Shown piece after piece: positions 8,481 to 17,423 of a stretch of DNA of 64,000 nucleotides. This DNA is from Paragemmobacter straminiformis (lineage in GTDB: Bacteria; Pseudomonadota; Alphaproteobacteria; Rhodobacterales; Rhodobacteraceae). A program made the position numbers and the translations under genes. How positions within the stretch are numbered: the stretch's first letter is position 1; each line of letters begins with the position of its first letter. The DNA lies in assembly GCF_014243445.1 (NCBI RefSeq), contig NZ_JACLQD010000006.1:87533-151532 (forward strand), in the 5' to 3' direction. The notes beneath the pieces were generated by a model. That model was not told the origin of the DNA, made no database searches, and saw only the letters and a program-made list of their open reading frames with translations.

Positions 8481-9161
8481 TCAAACCGTCCGCTGCCTGA
8501 TACGCCAGAGAAGATAGACTGTCATCCCCAGCCACACCGCCGCCAGCGAAAACCACGTGATCGCGTATTGCAGATGGTCATTGGGAATAGCCGAAGTATC
8601 GACCGGCATCGGCTCGATCTCGCCACCGGTTGGTTCACGCGCGACAATAAATGTCGGCTCCGTACGCAAGGCCGAGGCGATGGCATCGGCATCGCGCGCG
8701 AACCACAGCCCCGTCGTCGCATCCGGCGGCGGCGTGTAGCCATCCACCTCGTCGGGCCAATGCAGGTTGCCCACCACCACCGCCTCGCCCGAAACGCGCG
8801 GCGCGGCGCGCATTTCATCGGTGACGAACCCCCGGTCCACCAGCACCCGCCGCCCGCCGGGGGCGGCGCCGGTCTCGAAAACCTCGATCACCCGCACCCC
8901 CGCCCCGATCTGCTTGCGGCTCACCAGCACATCCACATGCTCGCCCGTGAACCGCCCGACCACACGCACCGGCAGGTAACTGTCGCGCGCGCGGTCGATG
9001 GTTTCCGGCAGGTCGACAGGGGCCGCCACGATGCGCGCGTCGATATCGGCCAGCACGGCCTCTTTCCACGCCAACCGCTCCACCTGCCAGACCCCCAGCC
9101 CGATCAGGATCGCCGCCCCCGTCAACCCGAAGAGCAAAGGCACAAGCATCCGGCGCAACAT
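8481..9161 (-). CDS. SURF1 family protein, cytochrome oxidase assembly
   Basis: A 226-residue inner-membrane protein with one transmembrane segment at each end (LVPLLFGLTGAAILIGLGVW and WFSLAAVWLGMTVYLLW) around a periplasmic domain. GVWQVERLAWK is the SURF1 signature. SURF1 helps place heme a in subunit I of aa3-type oxidases. The chosen ATG (9161) is preceded by GGAAGGA at eight bases; an upstream start five codons earlier has no such site. It follows ctaE after a repeat element, within the oxidase run. Confidence 0.93.
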   Translation of the reverse strand: MLRRMLVPLLFGLTGAAILIGLGVWQVERLAWKEAVLADIDARIVAAPVDLPETIDRARDSYLPVRVVGRFTGEHVDVLVSRKQIGAGVRVIEVFETGAAPGGRRVLVDRGFVTDEMRAAPRVSGEAVVVGNLHWPDEVDGYTPPPDATTGLWFARDADAIASALRTEPTFIVAREPTGGEIEPMPVDTSAIPNDHLQYAITWFSLAAVWLGMTVYLLWRIRQRTV

Positions 9162-9245
9162 CGTCAATCCTTCCAAAGCAAGAAGCGCGAGGCAATCGCC
9201 CCGCGCTCCCGTTACCCGCCAAGGTCAGGGGCTCTCCCCTTTCAC

Positions 9246-9296
9246 CTTTGCTGAAATACTCTGCGGGGGGGTCAGGGGGGGCGCAAAGCCCCCCCT
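9246..9296 (+). repeat. Dispersed intergenic repeat copy
   Basis: CTTTGCTGAAATACTCTGCGG followed by a long G-run and a hairpin (GGGGGGCG ... CCCCCC, loop around CAAAG). It matches the other copies at 5141, 14567, 18701 and 26946. It lies between SURF1 and ctaE, both on the minus strand. Confidence 0.7.
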
Positions 9297-9327
9297 GCGT
9301 TTTCAGCAGACCGCCCGCGTCAGGCCC

Positions 9328-10128
9328 TTAGCGGCCCCAGACATAGATCGAGGCGAACAGGAACAGCCAGACCACGTCCACAAAGTGCCAGTACCAGGCG
9401 GCAGCCTCGAAACCGATGTGCTGCTCGGGGGTGAAATGGCCCTTAGCGGCGCGGAAGTAGCAGACCAACAGGAAGATCGTCCCGATGATCACGTGAAAGC
9501 CATGAAAGCCCGTCGCCATGAAGAACGAGGCGCCATAGATGTTGCCCGCAAAGCCAAAGGCGGCATGGCTGTATTCAAAGGCCTGGAACACCGTGAACAA
9601 AAGCCCCAGCGCCACGGCAAGCAGCAGGCCGTTCTTCAGGTCCTTGCGGTTGTTCTCATGCACCAGCGCATGGTGCGCCCAGGTCGCCGCCGCGCCCGAG
9701 CAAAGCAGGATCAGCGTGTTGATCAGCGGCAGGTGCCACGGGTCGAAAGTCTCGATCCCGGCGGGCGGCCAGACACCGTCGACGGCCGGATATTCCGGAC
9801 CCATCGGATACATGGCATGTTTGAAGAAGGTCCAGAACCATGCCGCGAAGAACATCACTTCCGACATGATGAACATGATGAAGCCGTAGCGCAGGCCGAT
9901 GCGGACCACGGGCGTATGGTCGCCCGTCTGCCCCTCGTGCACCACGTCCGACCACCAGGCGAACATGACGTAAAGCACGCCGGCCAGCCCGATCAGGCCC
10001 AGCCAGGGGCCCATGCCGTGCATCCACAGGACAGCGCCGAACAGCATGGCAAAAGCCGACACCGCGCCAAGGAACGGCCAGATCGACGGGTGCAGAATGT
10101 GGTAATCGTGATTTTTGGCCTGTGCCAT
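9328..10128 (-). CDS. ctaE: Cytochrome c oxidase subunit III
   Basis: A 266-residue integral membrane protein with seven predicted helices. [13 protein letters not shown] at the start, [22 protein letters not shown], and [18 protein letters not shown] at the end are classic subunit III sequence. Subunit III stabilises the aa3 oxidase core and the proton-uptake path. It follows ctaG by 24 bases. Subunit I (ctaD) is not in the window, which is normal for this family, where it is encoded elsewhere. Confidence 0.97.
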   Translation of the reverse strand: MAQAKNHDYHILHPSIWPFLGAVSAFAMLFGAVLWMHGMGPWLGLIGLAGVLYVMFAWWSDVVHEGQTGDHTPVVRIGLRYGFIMFIMSEVMFFAAWFWTFFKHAMYPMGPEYPAVDGVWPPAGIETFDPWHLPLINTLILLCSGAAATWAHHALVHENNRKDLKNGLLLAVALGLLFTVFQAFEYSHAAFGFAGNIYGASFFMATGFHGFHVIIGTIFLLVCYFRAAKGHFTPEQHIGFEAAAWYWHFVDVVWLFLFASIYVWGR

Positions 10129-10152
10129 GTCCGGTTTCCCTCGCGTTTCTTG

Positions 10153-10725
10153 TCAGTTTACCGCTTCGCCTTGGGACGCGGCAAGAGCCGCCTGTTCCTC
10201 GGTCAGCGGTGTCTCGAAGAACGTGTAAGAGAGGGTGATCTCTTTCACGTATTGGCCTTCCGGGTCCTTCAGCATCTCGGGGTCCACGAAGAACGACACG
10301 GGCATTTCCACCCGCTCGCCCGGTTTCAGGACCTGCTCGGTAAAGCAGAAGCACGCGATCTTGTCGAAATAGCCGCCCGCCGCATCCGGCGTGACGTTGT
10401 AGCTCGCCGTCCCCGCAACGGTGCGGCTCGACGTGTTGTAGGCTTCGTAAAAGGCCAGCGCGTTCTCGCCGATCCGCACGACCATCTCGCGCTGCATCGG
10501 CTTGAACTGCCACGGCATCCCTTTTTCGGTCGATGCGTCAAACCGCACGATCACCGTCTGGTCCAGAATCTCGTCCGGCGCCTTGGCGGCCACCCCCGTG
10601 GTGCCGGCAAAGCCCGTCACACGGCAGAACCACGAATAGAAGGGCACGGCGGCAAAGGACAGTGACGCCATCAGCACCACGACGCCCACCAGATAGAAAG
10701 CGGTGCGGTTCTGCCGTTGCATCAC
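10153..10725 (-). CDS. ctaG: Cytochrome c oxidase assembly protein CtaG (Cox11)
   Basis: A 190-residue copper chaperone that delivers Cu(B) to subunit I. It has one N-terminal membrane anchor (TAFYLVGVVVLMASLSFAAV), PFYSWFCRVTGF, and the copper-binding ACFCFTEQ motif near residue 130, then PVSFFVDPEM. It overlaps the upstream small gene by four bases (ATGA), so the two are translated together. Confidence 0.96.
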   Translation of the reverse strand: MMQRQNRTAFYLVGVVVLMASLSFAAVPFYSWFCRVTGFAGTTGVAAKAPDEILDQTVIVRFDASTEKGMPWQFKPMQREMVVRIGENALAFYEAYNTSSRTVAGTASYNVTPDAAGGYFDKIACFCFTEQVLKPGERVEMPVSFFVDPEMLKDPEGQYVKEITLSYTFFETPLTEEQAALAASQGEAVN

Positions 10726-10895
10726 TGCCCCTCCACCACGGTGCCATCGGGATTGTGCTTCATCTTGCCCTCTTCGGTGACCTTCACCACCGTCAGCGCA
10801 AAGACCAGCAGGATGAACGCGCCCAGCGTCAGGCCCACACCCAGATTGCGCGAAAAGCGCCGCTTGTGGATTTCATGCTCGGGACGGAATGCCAT
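10722..10895 (-). CDS. Small single-span membrane protein between ctaB and ctaG
   Basis: A 57-residue protein: a charged N-terminus (FRPEHEIHKRR), one membrane helix (LGVGLTLGAFILLVFALTV) and a short C-terminal tail. A small gene at this site is conserved in Rhodobacter and Paracoccus oxidase operons and is sometimes annotated CoxF or an assembly factor; its role is not established as far as I know. The start at 10895 lies one base past the stop of ctaB. The longer upstream frame would overlap ctaB and is not preferred. Confidence 0.8.
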   Translation of the reverse strand: MAFRPEHEIHKRRFSRNLGVGLTLGAFILLVFALTVVKVTEEGKMKHNPDGTVVEGQ

Positions 10896-10896
10896 C

Positions 10897-11829
10897 TTAC
10901 CAGCCCCCCAGCCCATAGGGCCGCAATGCGGCCTCGGCCAGAATGGCCCCGAAATGCAGGAACAGATAGTAGAGCGAGAAGCGGAACACCGACTTCTCGA
11001 CCGCGTAGCTGTCGGCCTCGGCCACGGCCTCGTCGCGGTTGAAGATGCGCCACGCCCCCCACAGGAACCAGCCGTTCAAGGCCAGCGCCGCCGCAAGGTA
11101 GATCGGCCCGCCGATACCGGTAAAGGCCGCACCCACGGCCACGGGGGCCAAAAGGATCGTATAGACCAGAATGTGCTTGCGCGTCGACTTGCGCCCGTGC
11201 GTCACCGTCAGCATCGGCACGCCCGCGTTGGAATAGTCTTCCTTCATGAACAGCGCCAAAGCCCAGAAATGCGGCGGCGTCCACATGAAGATCAGCGCGA
11301 ACATCAAGACCGCCTCAAGGCTGATATGCCCCGTCGCCGCCACCCAGCCGATCATGGGCGGGAAAGCCCCCGCCGCGCCACCGATCACGATGTTCTGCGG
11401 CGTCGACCGCTTCAGCCACATCGAATAGACCACGGCGTAGAAAAAGATGGTAAAGGCCAGCAGGCCCGCCGCCAGCCAGTTCGACGCCAGCCCCAGCATG
11501 ACGACCGAAATCCCCGACAGCGCCATGCCCAGACCCAGCGCCTCGCCCGCCGCGACCTTGCCCGACGGCACCGGCCGCTTCGCCGTGCGCCGCATCACGG
11601 CGTCGATATCGGCATCCCACCACATGTTCAAAGCGCCCGAAGCGCCCGCGCCCAGCGCGATGAACAGGATCGAGGCCAGCATCACCACCGGATGCACGCT
11701 GACCGGCGCCACAAGCAGGCCGACCAGCGCGGTAAAGACCACAAGCGACATGACGCGCGGCTTCAGAAGCTGCACGTAATCGCCAAAGCCCGCCTCTTCC
11801 GGCTGCTCGTAGGCGTGGATATCGCTCAT
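10897..11829 (-). CDS. ctaB: Protoheme IX farnesyltransferase (heme O synthase)
   Basis: A 310-residue polytopic UbiA-family enzyme that adds a farnesyl group to heme B to give heme O. LLKPRVMSLVVFTALVG and NMWWDADIDAVMRRTAKRP (the Asp-rich prenyl-diphosphate site) identify it. The ATG at 11829 has AAGGA nine bases upstream; the nearby ATG at 11838 is too close to that site. It precedes the small membrane gene and ctaG in the oxidase run; ctaA, acting next, is at 17420. Confidence 0.96.
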   Translation of the reverse strand: MSDIHAYEQPEEAGFGDYVQLLKPRVMSLVVFTALVGLLVAPVSVHPVVMLASILFIALGAGASGALNMWWDADIDAVMRRTAKRPVPSGKVAAGEALGLGMALSGISVVMLGLASNWLAAGLLAFTIFFYAVVYSMWLKRSTPQNIVIGGAAGAFPPMIGWVAATGHISLEAVLMFALIFMWTPPHFWALALFMKEDYSNAGVPMLTVTHGRKSTRKHILVYTILLAPVAVGAAFTGIGGPIYLAAALALNGWFLWGAWRIFNRDEAVAEADSYAVEKSVFRFSLYYLFLHFGAILAEAALRPYGLGGW

Positions 11830-11896
11830 CGGTTTCATCCTTGAAAGTCGGAAGCGGCCCCGTCCCCCGGGGCCGTCCCATCGGCCCGCCGGGGCC

Positions 11897-12814
11897 TCAG
11901 TTGTTCGCGGCGACCTTGACCGGCTGCGCCAGATCGGCCGCCGAAAGCACCACATCGCCGGCCGCTGCCTTGGCAACCCAGGCGTCATAGACCTCCTGGC
12001 TCACGACCTTGACGGTGATCGGCATATAGGCGTGCATCTGCCCGCACAGCTCCGAGCACTGGCCGAAGTAGATGCCTTCCTTCTCGGCCTTGAACCACAG
12101 ATGCGCCAGACGGCCCGGAACGCCATCCTGCATCACGCCAAAGGCGGGGATCTTCCACGAATGGATCACATCCGCACCCGTCACCTGCATCACGATGGTC
12201 TTGTTCACCGGAACGACCACGGCGGTGTCGGTGGCCAGCAGGAACTGGTCCTTGGTGTAGCCCGCATCGACAAGCTGCTTCTCGACCTCCGGCGTCATCT
12301 GGTTCGTGCCGCCGGTTGCGGGCGAGCCGATCATGTAGCTGTCAAAGGCAATGCCGTTGTCGGGGTATTCATAGGACCAGTACCACTGGTTCCCCGTCAC
12401 CTTGATCGTGACATCCGCCACCGGAATTTCCTGCTGCTTGAACAGCACGGGCAGCGAGAACGACCCGATGAACACCAGAATCAGGATCGGCACGATGGTC
12501 CATGCGATTTCCAGCGGCGAGTTGTGCGTGAACTTGGCCGGAACCTTGTTGGCGCGCGAATTGTAGCGGACGATCGTATAGATCAGCAGCCCGGTCACAA
12601 AGACCACGATCACCGAGATGATGATCAGGAGCATGTGGTCCAGCCCCTGCAAGTCCGAGGCAAGCTCGGTCGCGGCGGGCTGGAAGCCCATCTTCTCCGC
12701 AACGGGCTGGCCCACGACTTCCAGCGTCTGCGCGCTCGCAGCGCCCGAGCCGATCATGGCAGCAAATCCGGTCAGGCCCGCGGCCATACCCTTCTGAATG
12801 GTCGAAAGACGCAT
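11897..12814 (-). CDS. ctaC: Cytochrome c oxidase subunit II
   Basis: A 305-residue subunit with a signal peptide (cut near GAASA-QTLE), two membrane helices, and a periplasmic cupredoxin domain. The Cu(A) ligands are present: His in VIHSWKIPAFG and the cluster GQCSELCGQMHAYM. WYWSYEYPD is the aromatic electron-entry patch. It is the first gene of the minus-strand ctaC-ctaB-(small)-ctaG-ctaE-SURF1 run. The start at 12814 gives the normal signal peptide; the upstream frame is intergenic. Confidence 0.97.
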   Translation of the reverse strand: MRLSTIQKGMAAGLTGFAAMIGSGAASAQTLEVVGQPVAEKMGFQPAATELASDLQGLDHMLLIIISVIVVFVTGLLIYTIVRYNSRANKVPAKFTHNSPLEIAWTIVPILILVFIGSFSLPVLFKQQEIPVADVTIKVTGNQWYWSYEYPDNGIAFDSYMIGSPATGGTNQMTPEVEKQLVDAGYTKDQFLLATDTAVVVPVNKTIVMQVTGADVIHSWKIPAFGVMQDGVPGRLAHLWFKAEKEGIYFGQCSELCGQMHAYMPITVKVVSQEVYDAWVAKAAAGDVVLSAADLAQPVKVAANN

Positions 12815-12976
12815 GTTCGTTTCCCGTCTCAGTGCGCGGCTGCTTGCCGCTGCTTTTTTCGGCCTGCCCGCCGGCCCGCAACAAGCCACCGCGCAGAATC
12901 CCGTTGTTTCCGGCCTGCTTGAAACCATATTAAGGGCGGCGCGACAAGCAAAACCGTTGCGGCAAAAGCGCGCCGT

Positions 12977-12990
12977 TTGACCCAGATCAA
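12977..12990. promoter_or_regulatory. FNR/FnrL-like box upstream of tldD and ctaC
   Basis: TTGAC-CCAG-ATCAA matches the FNR consensus TTGAT-N4-ATCAA with one mismatch. It lies 12 bases before the tldD start and 163 bases before ctaC on the other strand, in the 188-base divergent region. Oxygen control of an aa3 oxidase would be sensible, but the site is close to the tldD start and may be chance. Confidence 0.35.
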
Positions 12991-13002
12991 GGACAGCCCC
13001 CG

Positions 13003-14424
13003 ATGACAGACGCGCCCTTCCGGCCCTTTGAAACCCTTTTGGATGAAGGGGTTGCACTTGCGGTGCTGCGTCAGGCCACCGCGGGGGCCGATGATGGCGA
13101 ACTCTTTCTCGAACGCAAAAGATCCGAAGGCATCGTCCTCGATGACGGGCGCATCAAGAACGCCGCCTATGACGCCTCCGAAGGCTTCGGCCTGCGCGCC
13201 GTGCGGGGCGAGGTCGCAGGCTACGCCCATTCCACCGAAATCAGCGAGAAATCGCTGCGCCGCGCGGCCGAAACCGCCCGCCTCGCCGTGGGCGACGGTG
13301 GCGGCACATTGGCCGATGCGCCCAAAGGCACCAACGTCCGGCTCTACACCGATGCCGATCCGATGCTCGACGCCACCTTCGCGGGCAAACTCGACGTGCT
13401 GAAAGAGATCGACGCCTTCGCCCGCGCGCTCGACCCGCGCATCGTGCAGGTCTCGGCCACGCTCTCGGCGGGCCTGCAAGAGGTCGAGATCCTCCGCCCC
13501 GAAGGACTGCGCCTGTCCGACATCCGCCCGATGGCCCGCCTCAACGTCTCGGTCATCGTCGAAGAGAACGGGCGCCGCGAACAGGGCGGCACCGGCGCGG
13601 GCGGCCGCTTCGGCCTTGCCCGCCTGCTCGACCGCGGCTTCTGGCAACCGATGGTCCACGAGGCGCTGCGCATCGCCCTCGTCAACCTCGGCGCGGTTCC
13701 GGCACCGGCCGGCGTGATGGATGTGGTCCTCGGCCCCGGCTGGCCCGGCATCCTGCTGCACGAAGCCATCGGCCACGGGCTGGAAGGCGACTTCAACCGC
13801 AAAGAGACCTCGGCCTTCGCGGGCCTCCTCGGGCAGCGCATCGCGGCCCCCGGCGTGACCGTGCTCGATGACGGCACGATTCCCGACCGCCGCGGCTCGA
13901 TCTCGGTCGATGACGAAGGCACCCCCTCGGGCAAGACTGTCCTGATCGAGGACGGCATCCTTGTCGGCTACATGCAAGACCGCCAGAACGCCCGCCTCAT
14001 GGGCGTCGCCCCCACAGGAAACGGCCGCCGCGAAAGCTTTGCCCATATCCCGATGCCGCGCATGACCAACACCTACATGCTCGGCGGGCAGGACGATCCG
14101 CAAGACATCCTCGCCAGCCTGAAGGACGGCATCTATGCCGTGGGCTTCGGCGGCGGTCAGGTCGACATCACCAACGGCAAATTCGTCTTTTCCTGCACCG
14201 AGGCTTATCGCGTGCAGAACGGCAAGATCATCGCCCCCGTCAAAGGGGCCACGCTGATCGGCGACGGGGCCACCGCCCTGAAACAGATCCGCGCCATCGG
14301 CAACGATCTCGCCCTCGACCCCGGCATCGGCAATTGCGGCAAGGCCGGCCAATGGGTTCCCGTGGGCGTGGGCCAACCCACCCTGCTGATCGGCGGCCTG
14401 ACCGTCGGCGGTTCTGCCGCCTAG
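13003..14424 (+). CDS. tldD: Metalloprotease TldD
   Basis: A 473-residue protein of the TldD/PmbA family. LLHEAIGHGLEGDFNRK supplies the HExxxH zinc site at about residue 250; RRGSISVDDEGTPS and VDITNGKFVFSCTEAYRVQNGK are further family landmarks. With TldE it processes peptides such as microcin B17 and CcdA. The tldE/pmbA gene is not in the window. AAGGA lies nine bases before the ATG. It is divergent from ctaC. Confidence 0.96.
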   Translation: MTDAPFRPFETLLDEGVALAVLRQATAGADDGELFLERKRSEGIVLDDGRIKNAAYDASEGFGLRAVRGEVAGYAHSTEISEKSLRRAAETARLAVGDGGGTLADAPKGTNVRLYTDADPMLDATFAGKLDVLKEIDAFARALDPRIVQVSATLSAGLQEVEILRPEGLRLSDIRPMARLNVSVIVEENGRREQGGTGAGGRFGLARLLDRGFWQPMVHEALRIALVNLGAVPAPAGVMDVVLGPGWPGILLHEAIGHGLEGDFNRKETSAFAGLLGQRIAAPGVTVLDDGTIPDRRGSISVDDEGTPSGKTVLIEDGILVGYMQDRQNARLMGVAPTGNGRRESFAHIPMPRMTNTYMLGGQDDPQDILASLKDGIYAVGFGGGQVDITNGKFVFSCTEAYRVQNGKIIAPVKGATLIGDGATALKQIRAIGNDLALDPGIGNCGKAGQWVPVGVGQPTLLIGGLTVGGSAA

Positions 14425-14448
14425 CCCGCAACACCGCCTGCGGGACAA

Positions 14449-14620
14449 GGGGGGCCGTCTGCCCCCCACGGCGCGGCACGCCGCGCCTCCCCCCGAGGAT
14501 ATTTGATCGAGCATGAAAGGCGGCAGGTCACGGCAGCGTCACGCCTGCCCGCTTTCCCCTTCATCCTTGCCCAAATACTCCGGGGGGCGGCTCGCCTTGC
14601 GAGCCGGGGGGCTGGCCCCC
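14449..14620. repeat. Two opposed dispersed-repeat copies between tldD and the MFS gene
   Basis: The 369-base stretch 14425-14793 holds no gene. It contains a minus-orientation copy (G-run hairpin at 14449-14467, then GCGCGGCACGCCGCGC and CCCCGAGGATATTTG to about 14505) and a plus-orientation copy (CTTGCCCAAATACTCCGGG from 14567, then GGCTCGCCTTGCGAGCC and GGGGGGCTGGCCCCCC to about 14621). The genes on either side are convergent, so these may end transcription from both sides. Confidence 0.7.
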
Positions 14621-14716
14621 CGCTTGGGACCGATCCGGCAAACGGCCCCGCCCGCCATCCGGTCACGCCCTTGCCCCGAGGCGCAAGATGCGGCCCCGCC
14701 ACCAAGGCCCGGGCCA

Positions 14717-14744
14717 TTAACCCTAACACCCCCGTTAACCCTAA
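14717..14744. repeat. Direct repeat TTAACCCTAA, two copies
   Basis: TTAACCCTAA at 14717-14726 and 14735-14744, spaced 18 bases start to start, in an otherwise GC-rich gap between convergent genes. The purpose is unknown; it is too far and too oddly spaced for a normal CtrA site. Confidence 0.4.
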
Positions 14745-14793
14745 TATCCGGTAAAAGCGCCGCGCATCGCGTCTGCATCGGCCGTGCATCCGC

Positions 14794-15954
14794 TCACCCT
14801 TCGGACGCCACCGCCCAAACCGCCCCCAGCGCGATGACGAAAGCCATGGCAATCACAAGCCAGGGCCCGCCGAACGCCAGCAGCCCCGCCCCCAGCGGCG
14901 CGGACACTGCCGAAGCGACAAGGCCCGGAATCGCCATCAACCCCGCCGTGGCCCCGTATCTCTCTTGCCCCAACCGCTCGGCCACCAGCACCGGCCGCAG
15001 GATCGTAAGGATGCCCATGCCCGCGCCCTGCAAGGCTGCAAAGCCAAAGACCAGCACGTGCAACCCGCCGGAAAACCACAGGAAAACGGGCGCCGCGACC
15101 ACCACGGCCATCGTGAACCACAGCGCCCAAAGGCTGCTCATCCGCCCCCCCGCGCCCATCAGCACCAGCCGCCCGATCACCTGCGCCGGCCCCACCGTCG
15201 CCGCCGCCGCCACAGCCACGCCTGCTGCCAAGCCCATCCCGTCGAACATCGGACGCAGGTAGTTCATCAGCATCCAGTGGTTCAGGTTGACCAGCGCAAA
15301 CAGCACCGCCAGCCGCACGAAGGCCCGTTCCGCCACGATCGCCCGCCAGGGGATCACCCGTCGCGCCCGCTGCGAAACCTCGTCCGGCACGCCCCGCGCC
15401 ACCACCCGCGCGCCCCAGGCCTGCACGGGCAACATCACCCCGACTGCCACGAAAATCGCAACCCTTACAGCGACTTGCCAACCCCAATGGTCCGCGATCC
15501 AGGCACCTGCCGGAAAGGCCAGCGTGCTGGCCAGCCCGGCAACCAGCGTCACCTGCGTGATCGTCGCCCGCGCCGCCGCCCCGTGCCTGCGCACCAGCAA
15601 GCCGAAGCAGACGTCATAAAGGCACATCGCCTGCGCCGCCCCCAGACCCGCCCAGGCCAACAGATAGCCCACCGGCGCAACCCAGACCACCAGCACCCCC
15701 AGCGCCGCCGCCCCGACCAATGGCCCCGCCGTCAGCAAGACAACCGCCTGCCCCCGGTCCACCCGCCGCCCGATCACCGGCGCCAGCACGGCCGAGACCG
15801 CAATCGCCAGCGTAGGCCCCGCCGCCAGCACCCAATGCGGCCAGTCCAGCCCCTGTTGCCAATAGAGGATCAGCGCCGCGAAAATGTAGAAGAAACAGGC
15901 ATATCCCAGCATCTGCCCGAAGGCGAGCGCCCAGACCGCCGCCCGTTCCCTCAT
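14794..15954 (-). CDS. MFS transporter
   Basis: A 386-residue membrane protein with about twelve hydrophobic segments and the MFS loop VIGRRVDRGQAVVL between helices 2 and 3. The ATG at 15954 overlaps the stop of the carboxypeptidase gene (ATGA), so it is co-translated with it; the longer upstream frame runs inside that gene and is not used. The substrate is unknown. No regulator adjoins it. Confidence 0.85.
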   Translation of the reverse strand: MRERAAVWALAFGQMLGYACFFYIFAALILYWQQGLDWPHWVLAAGPTLAIAVSAVLAPVIGRRVDRGQAVVLLTAGPLVGAAALGVLVVWVAPVGYLLAWAGLGAAQAMCLYDVCFGLLVRRHGAAARATITQVTLVAGLASTLAFPAGAWIADHWGWQVAVRVAIFVAVGVMLPVQAWGARVVARGVPDEVSQRARRVIPWRAIVAERAFVRLAVLFALVNLNHWMLMNYLRPMFDGMGLAAGVAVAAAATVGPAQVIGRLVLMGAGGRMSSLWALWFTMAVVVAAPVFLWFSGGLHVLVFGFAALQGAGMGILTILRPVLVAERLGQERYGATAGLMAIPGLVASAVSAPLGAGLLAFGGPWLVIAMAFVIALGAVWAVASEG

Positions 15955-17423
15955 AGCCCGTAGATCGACCCGAACTTCGCCTCGAGATAGTCGAGGAGAG
16001 GCCCCTCGTCCGGCTCGAAGCCGCAGGCCAGCGCCACCGTCTCGCGGGGCGACCGCAAGCCACCATGCCGTTGCAGCCTCTCGCGCAGCCATTCCGTGGC
16101 GGGGGTGGCGTCACCCTTGGCAAGGCTTTCGTCCAGACCCGTGACCTCGGCCCGCAACGCACGGTGCAGGCATCCGGCGTAAACATTTCCAAGGCTATAG
16201 GTGGGGAAGTAGCCGAACAGACCCACCGACCAATGCACATCCTGCAACATCCCGTGCGAGGGCTTGTCCACCGCCACACCGAAATCGGCCAGAAAGCGGG
16301 CGTTCCAGGCCGCTTCCAGATCGGCCACGTCCAGCTTGCCGGTGATCAGGTCGCGCTCCAGATCGAAACGCATCATGATGTGCAGGTTGTATTGCACCTC
16401 GTCCGCCTCGGTCCGGATGTAACCCGGCGCAACACGGTTGACAGAAGCGTAAAACTCCTCGGGCGAGGTGATGCCAAAGGCCCCGAACCGCTCGCGCATC
16501 TGCTCGAACATCCAGCCGGTAAAGGCCCGGCTGCGCCCCAACTGGTTCTCGTAGATCCGGCTCTGGCTTTCATGCACCCCCATCGACACGCCCGCCCCCA
16601 GTGGCGTCAGGCGATAGTCGGGGTCGATGCCAAGCTCGTAGCAGGCATGGCCCACCTCGTGGATGGTCGAGTAGAAACAGTTGAACGGCTCGGCCTCCAC
16701 GACCCGCGTGGTGATGCGCGCGTCATCGCCCGACCCCGAACTGAACGGATGCACCGCCAGATCCAGCCGCCCGCGGTTCCAGTCATAGCCGAAGGCTGTC
16801 GCAAGATCGCGCGCCATGCGCATCTGCGCCTCGGCCCCGAAGCTGCCCTTCAGGGGTGCCGGTTGCCGCGACGCTCCCAGCACCTTGGCCCGCAGGGCGA
16901 CCAGCCTTGGCCGCATGCGGTCGAACATCGCCCCCGTCACCGCCGCCGTGGCGCCGGGTTCGTAATCGTCCATCAGTGCGTCATAGACATCACCACCGGC
17001 GGCAAGTGCCGCGCCCTCTTCCTGCCGCAGGCGCACCACCTCGGCCAGAACCGGCAGGAAACCCGGCACATCCTCCTTGGCCCGCGCCTCGGCCCAGATG
17101 CCCTGCGCCATGCTCGTCACCCGCGCCAGTTCCTGCGCGAGCGACCCCGGCACCTTCACCGCGCGGTCATAGCTGCGCCGGATCTGCCGCAACTGGGCCG
17201 CCGAAACCTCGTCGACGGCCACGGCCTGCTCCAGCCAGCCGCCGACACGCGGGTCGGACCGCCGCGCATGCAGCACCCCTTCCATCGCCGCCATCTCTTC
17301 CGAGCGCTGCTCGGCCGCGCCCCGTGGCATCATCGTTTCCTGATCCCAGCCAAGCCGCCCCGCCACCTGCGCCAGCGCCTCCGTCTCGCGCTGATAGGCC
17401 ATCAGATCATCATAAACGCTCAT
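15951..17423 (-). CDS. Carboxypeptidase M32 (Taq type)
   Basis: A 490-residue zinc carboxypeptidase. The HExxH motif is in STIHEVGHACYELG (about residues 265-269) and the third ligand region is ESQSRIYENQLGRS. MSVYDDLMAYQRETE begins the protein and HWSVGLFGYFPTYSLGN lies near the C-terminus, both typical of M32. The start at 17423 has GGAAGGGAA upstream and overlaps the ctaA stop (ATGA). It trims C-terminal residues of peptides; its biological role is unclear. Confidence 0.95.
   Translation of the reverse strand: MSVYDDLMAYQRETEALAQVAGRLGWDQETMMPRGAAEQRSEEMAAMEGVLHARRSDPRVGGWLEQAVAVDEVSAAQLRQIRRSYDRAVKVPGSLAQELARVTSMAQGIWAEARAKEDVPGFLPVLAEVVRLRQEEGAALAAGGDVYDALMDDYEPGATAAVTGAMFDRMRPRLVALRAKVLGASRQPAPLKGSFGAEAQMRMARDLATAFGYDWNRGRLDLAVHPFSSGSGDDARITTRVVEAEPFNCFYSTIHEVGHACYELGIDPDYRLTPLGAGVSMGVHESQSRIYENQLGRSRAFTGWMFEQMRERFGAFGITSPEEFYASVNRVAPGYIRTEADEVQYNLHIMMRFDLERDLITGKLDVADLEAAWNARFLADFGVAVDKPSHGMLQDVHWSVGLFGYFPTYSLGNVYAGCLHRALRAEVTGLDESLAKGDATPATEWLRERLQRHGGLRSPRETVALACGFEPDEGPLLDYLEAKFGSIYGL

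Noticed and set aside
14717..14744. TTAACCCTAA pair as CtrA sites
   Set aside because: TTAA to TTAA spacing is 14, not 7, and the place lies between convergent gene ends.
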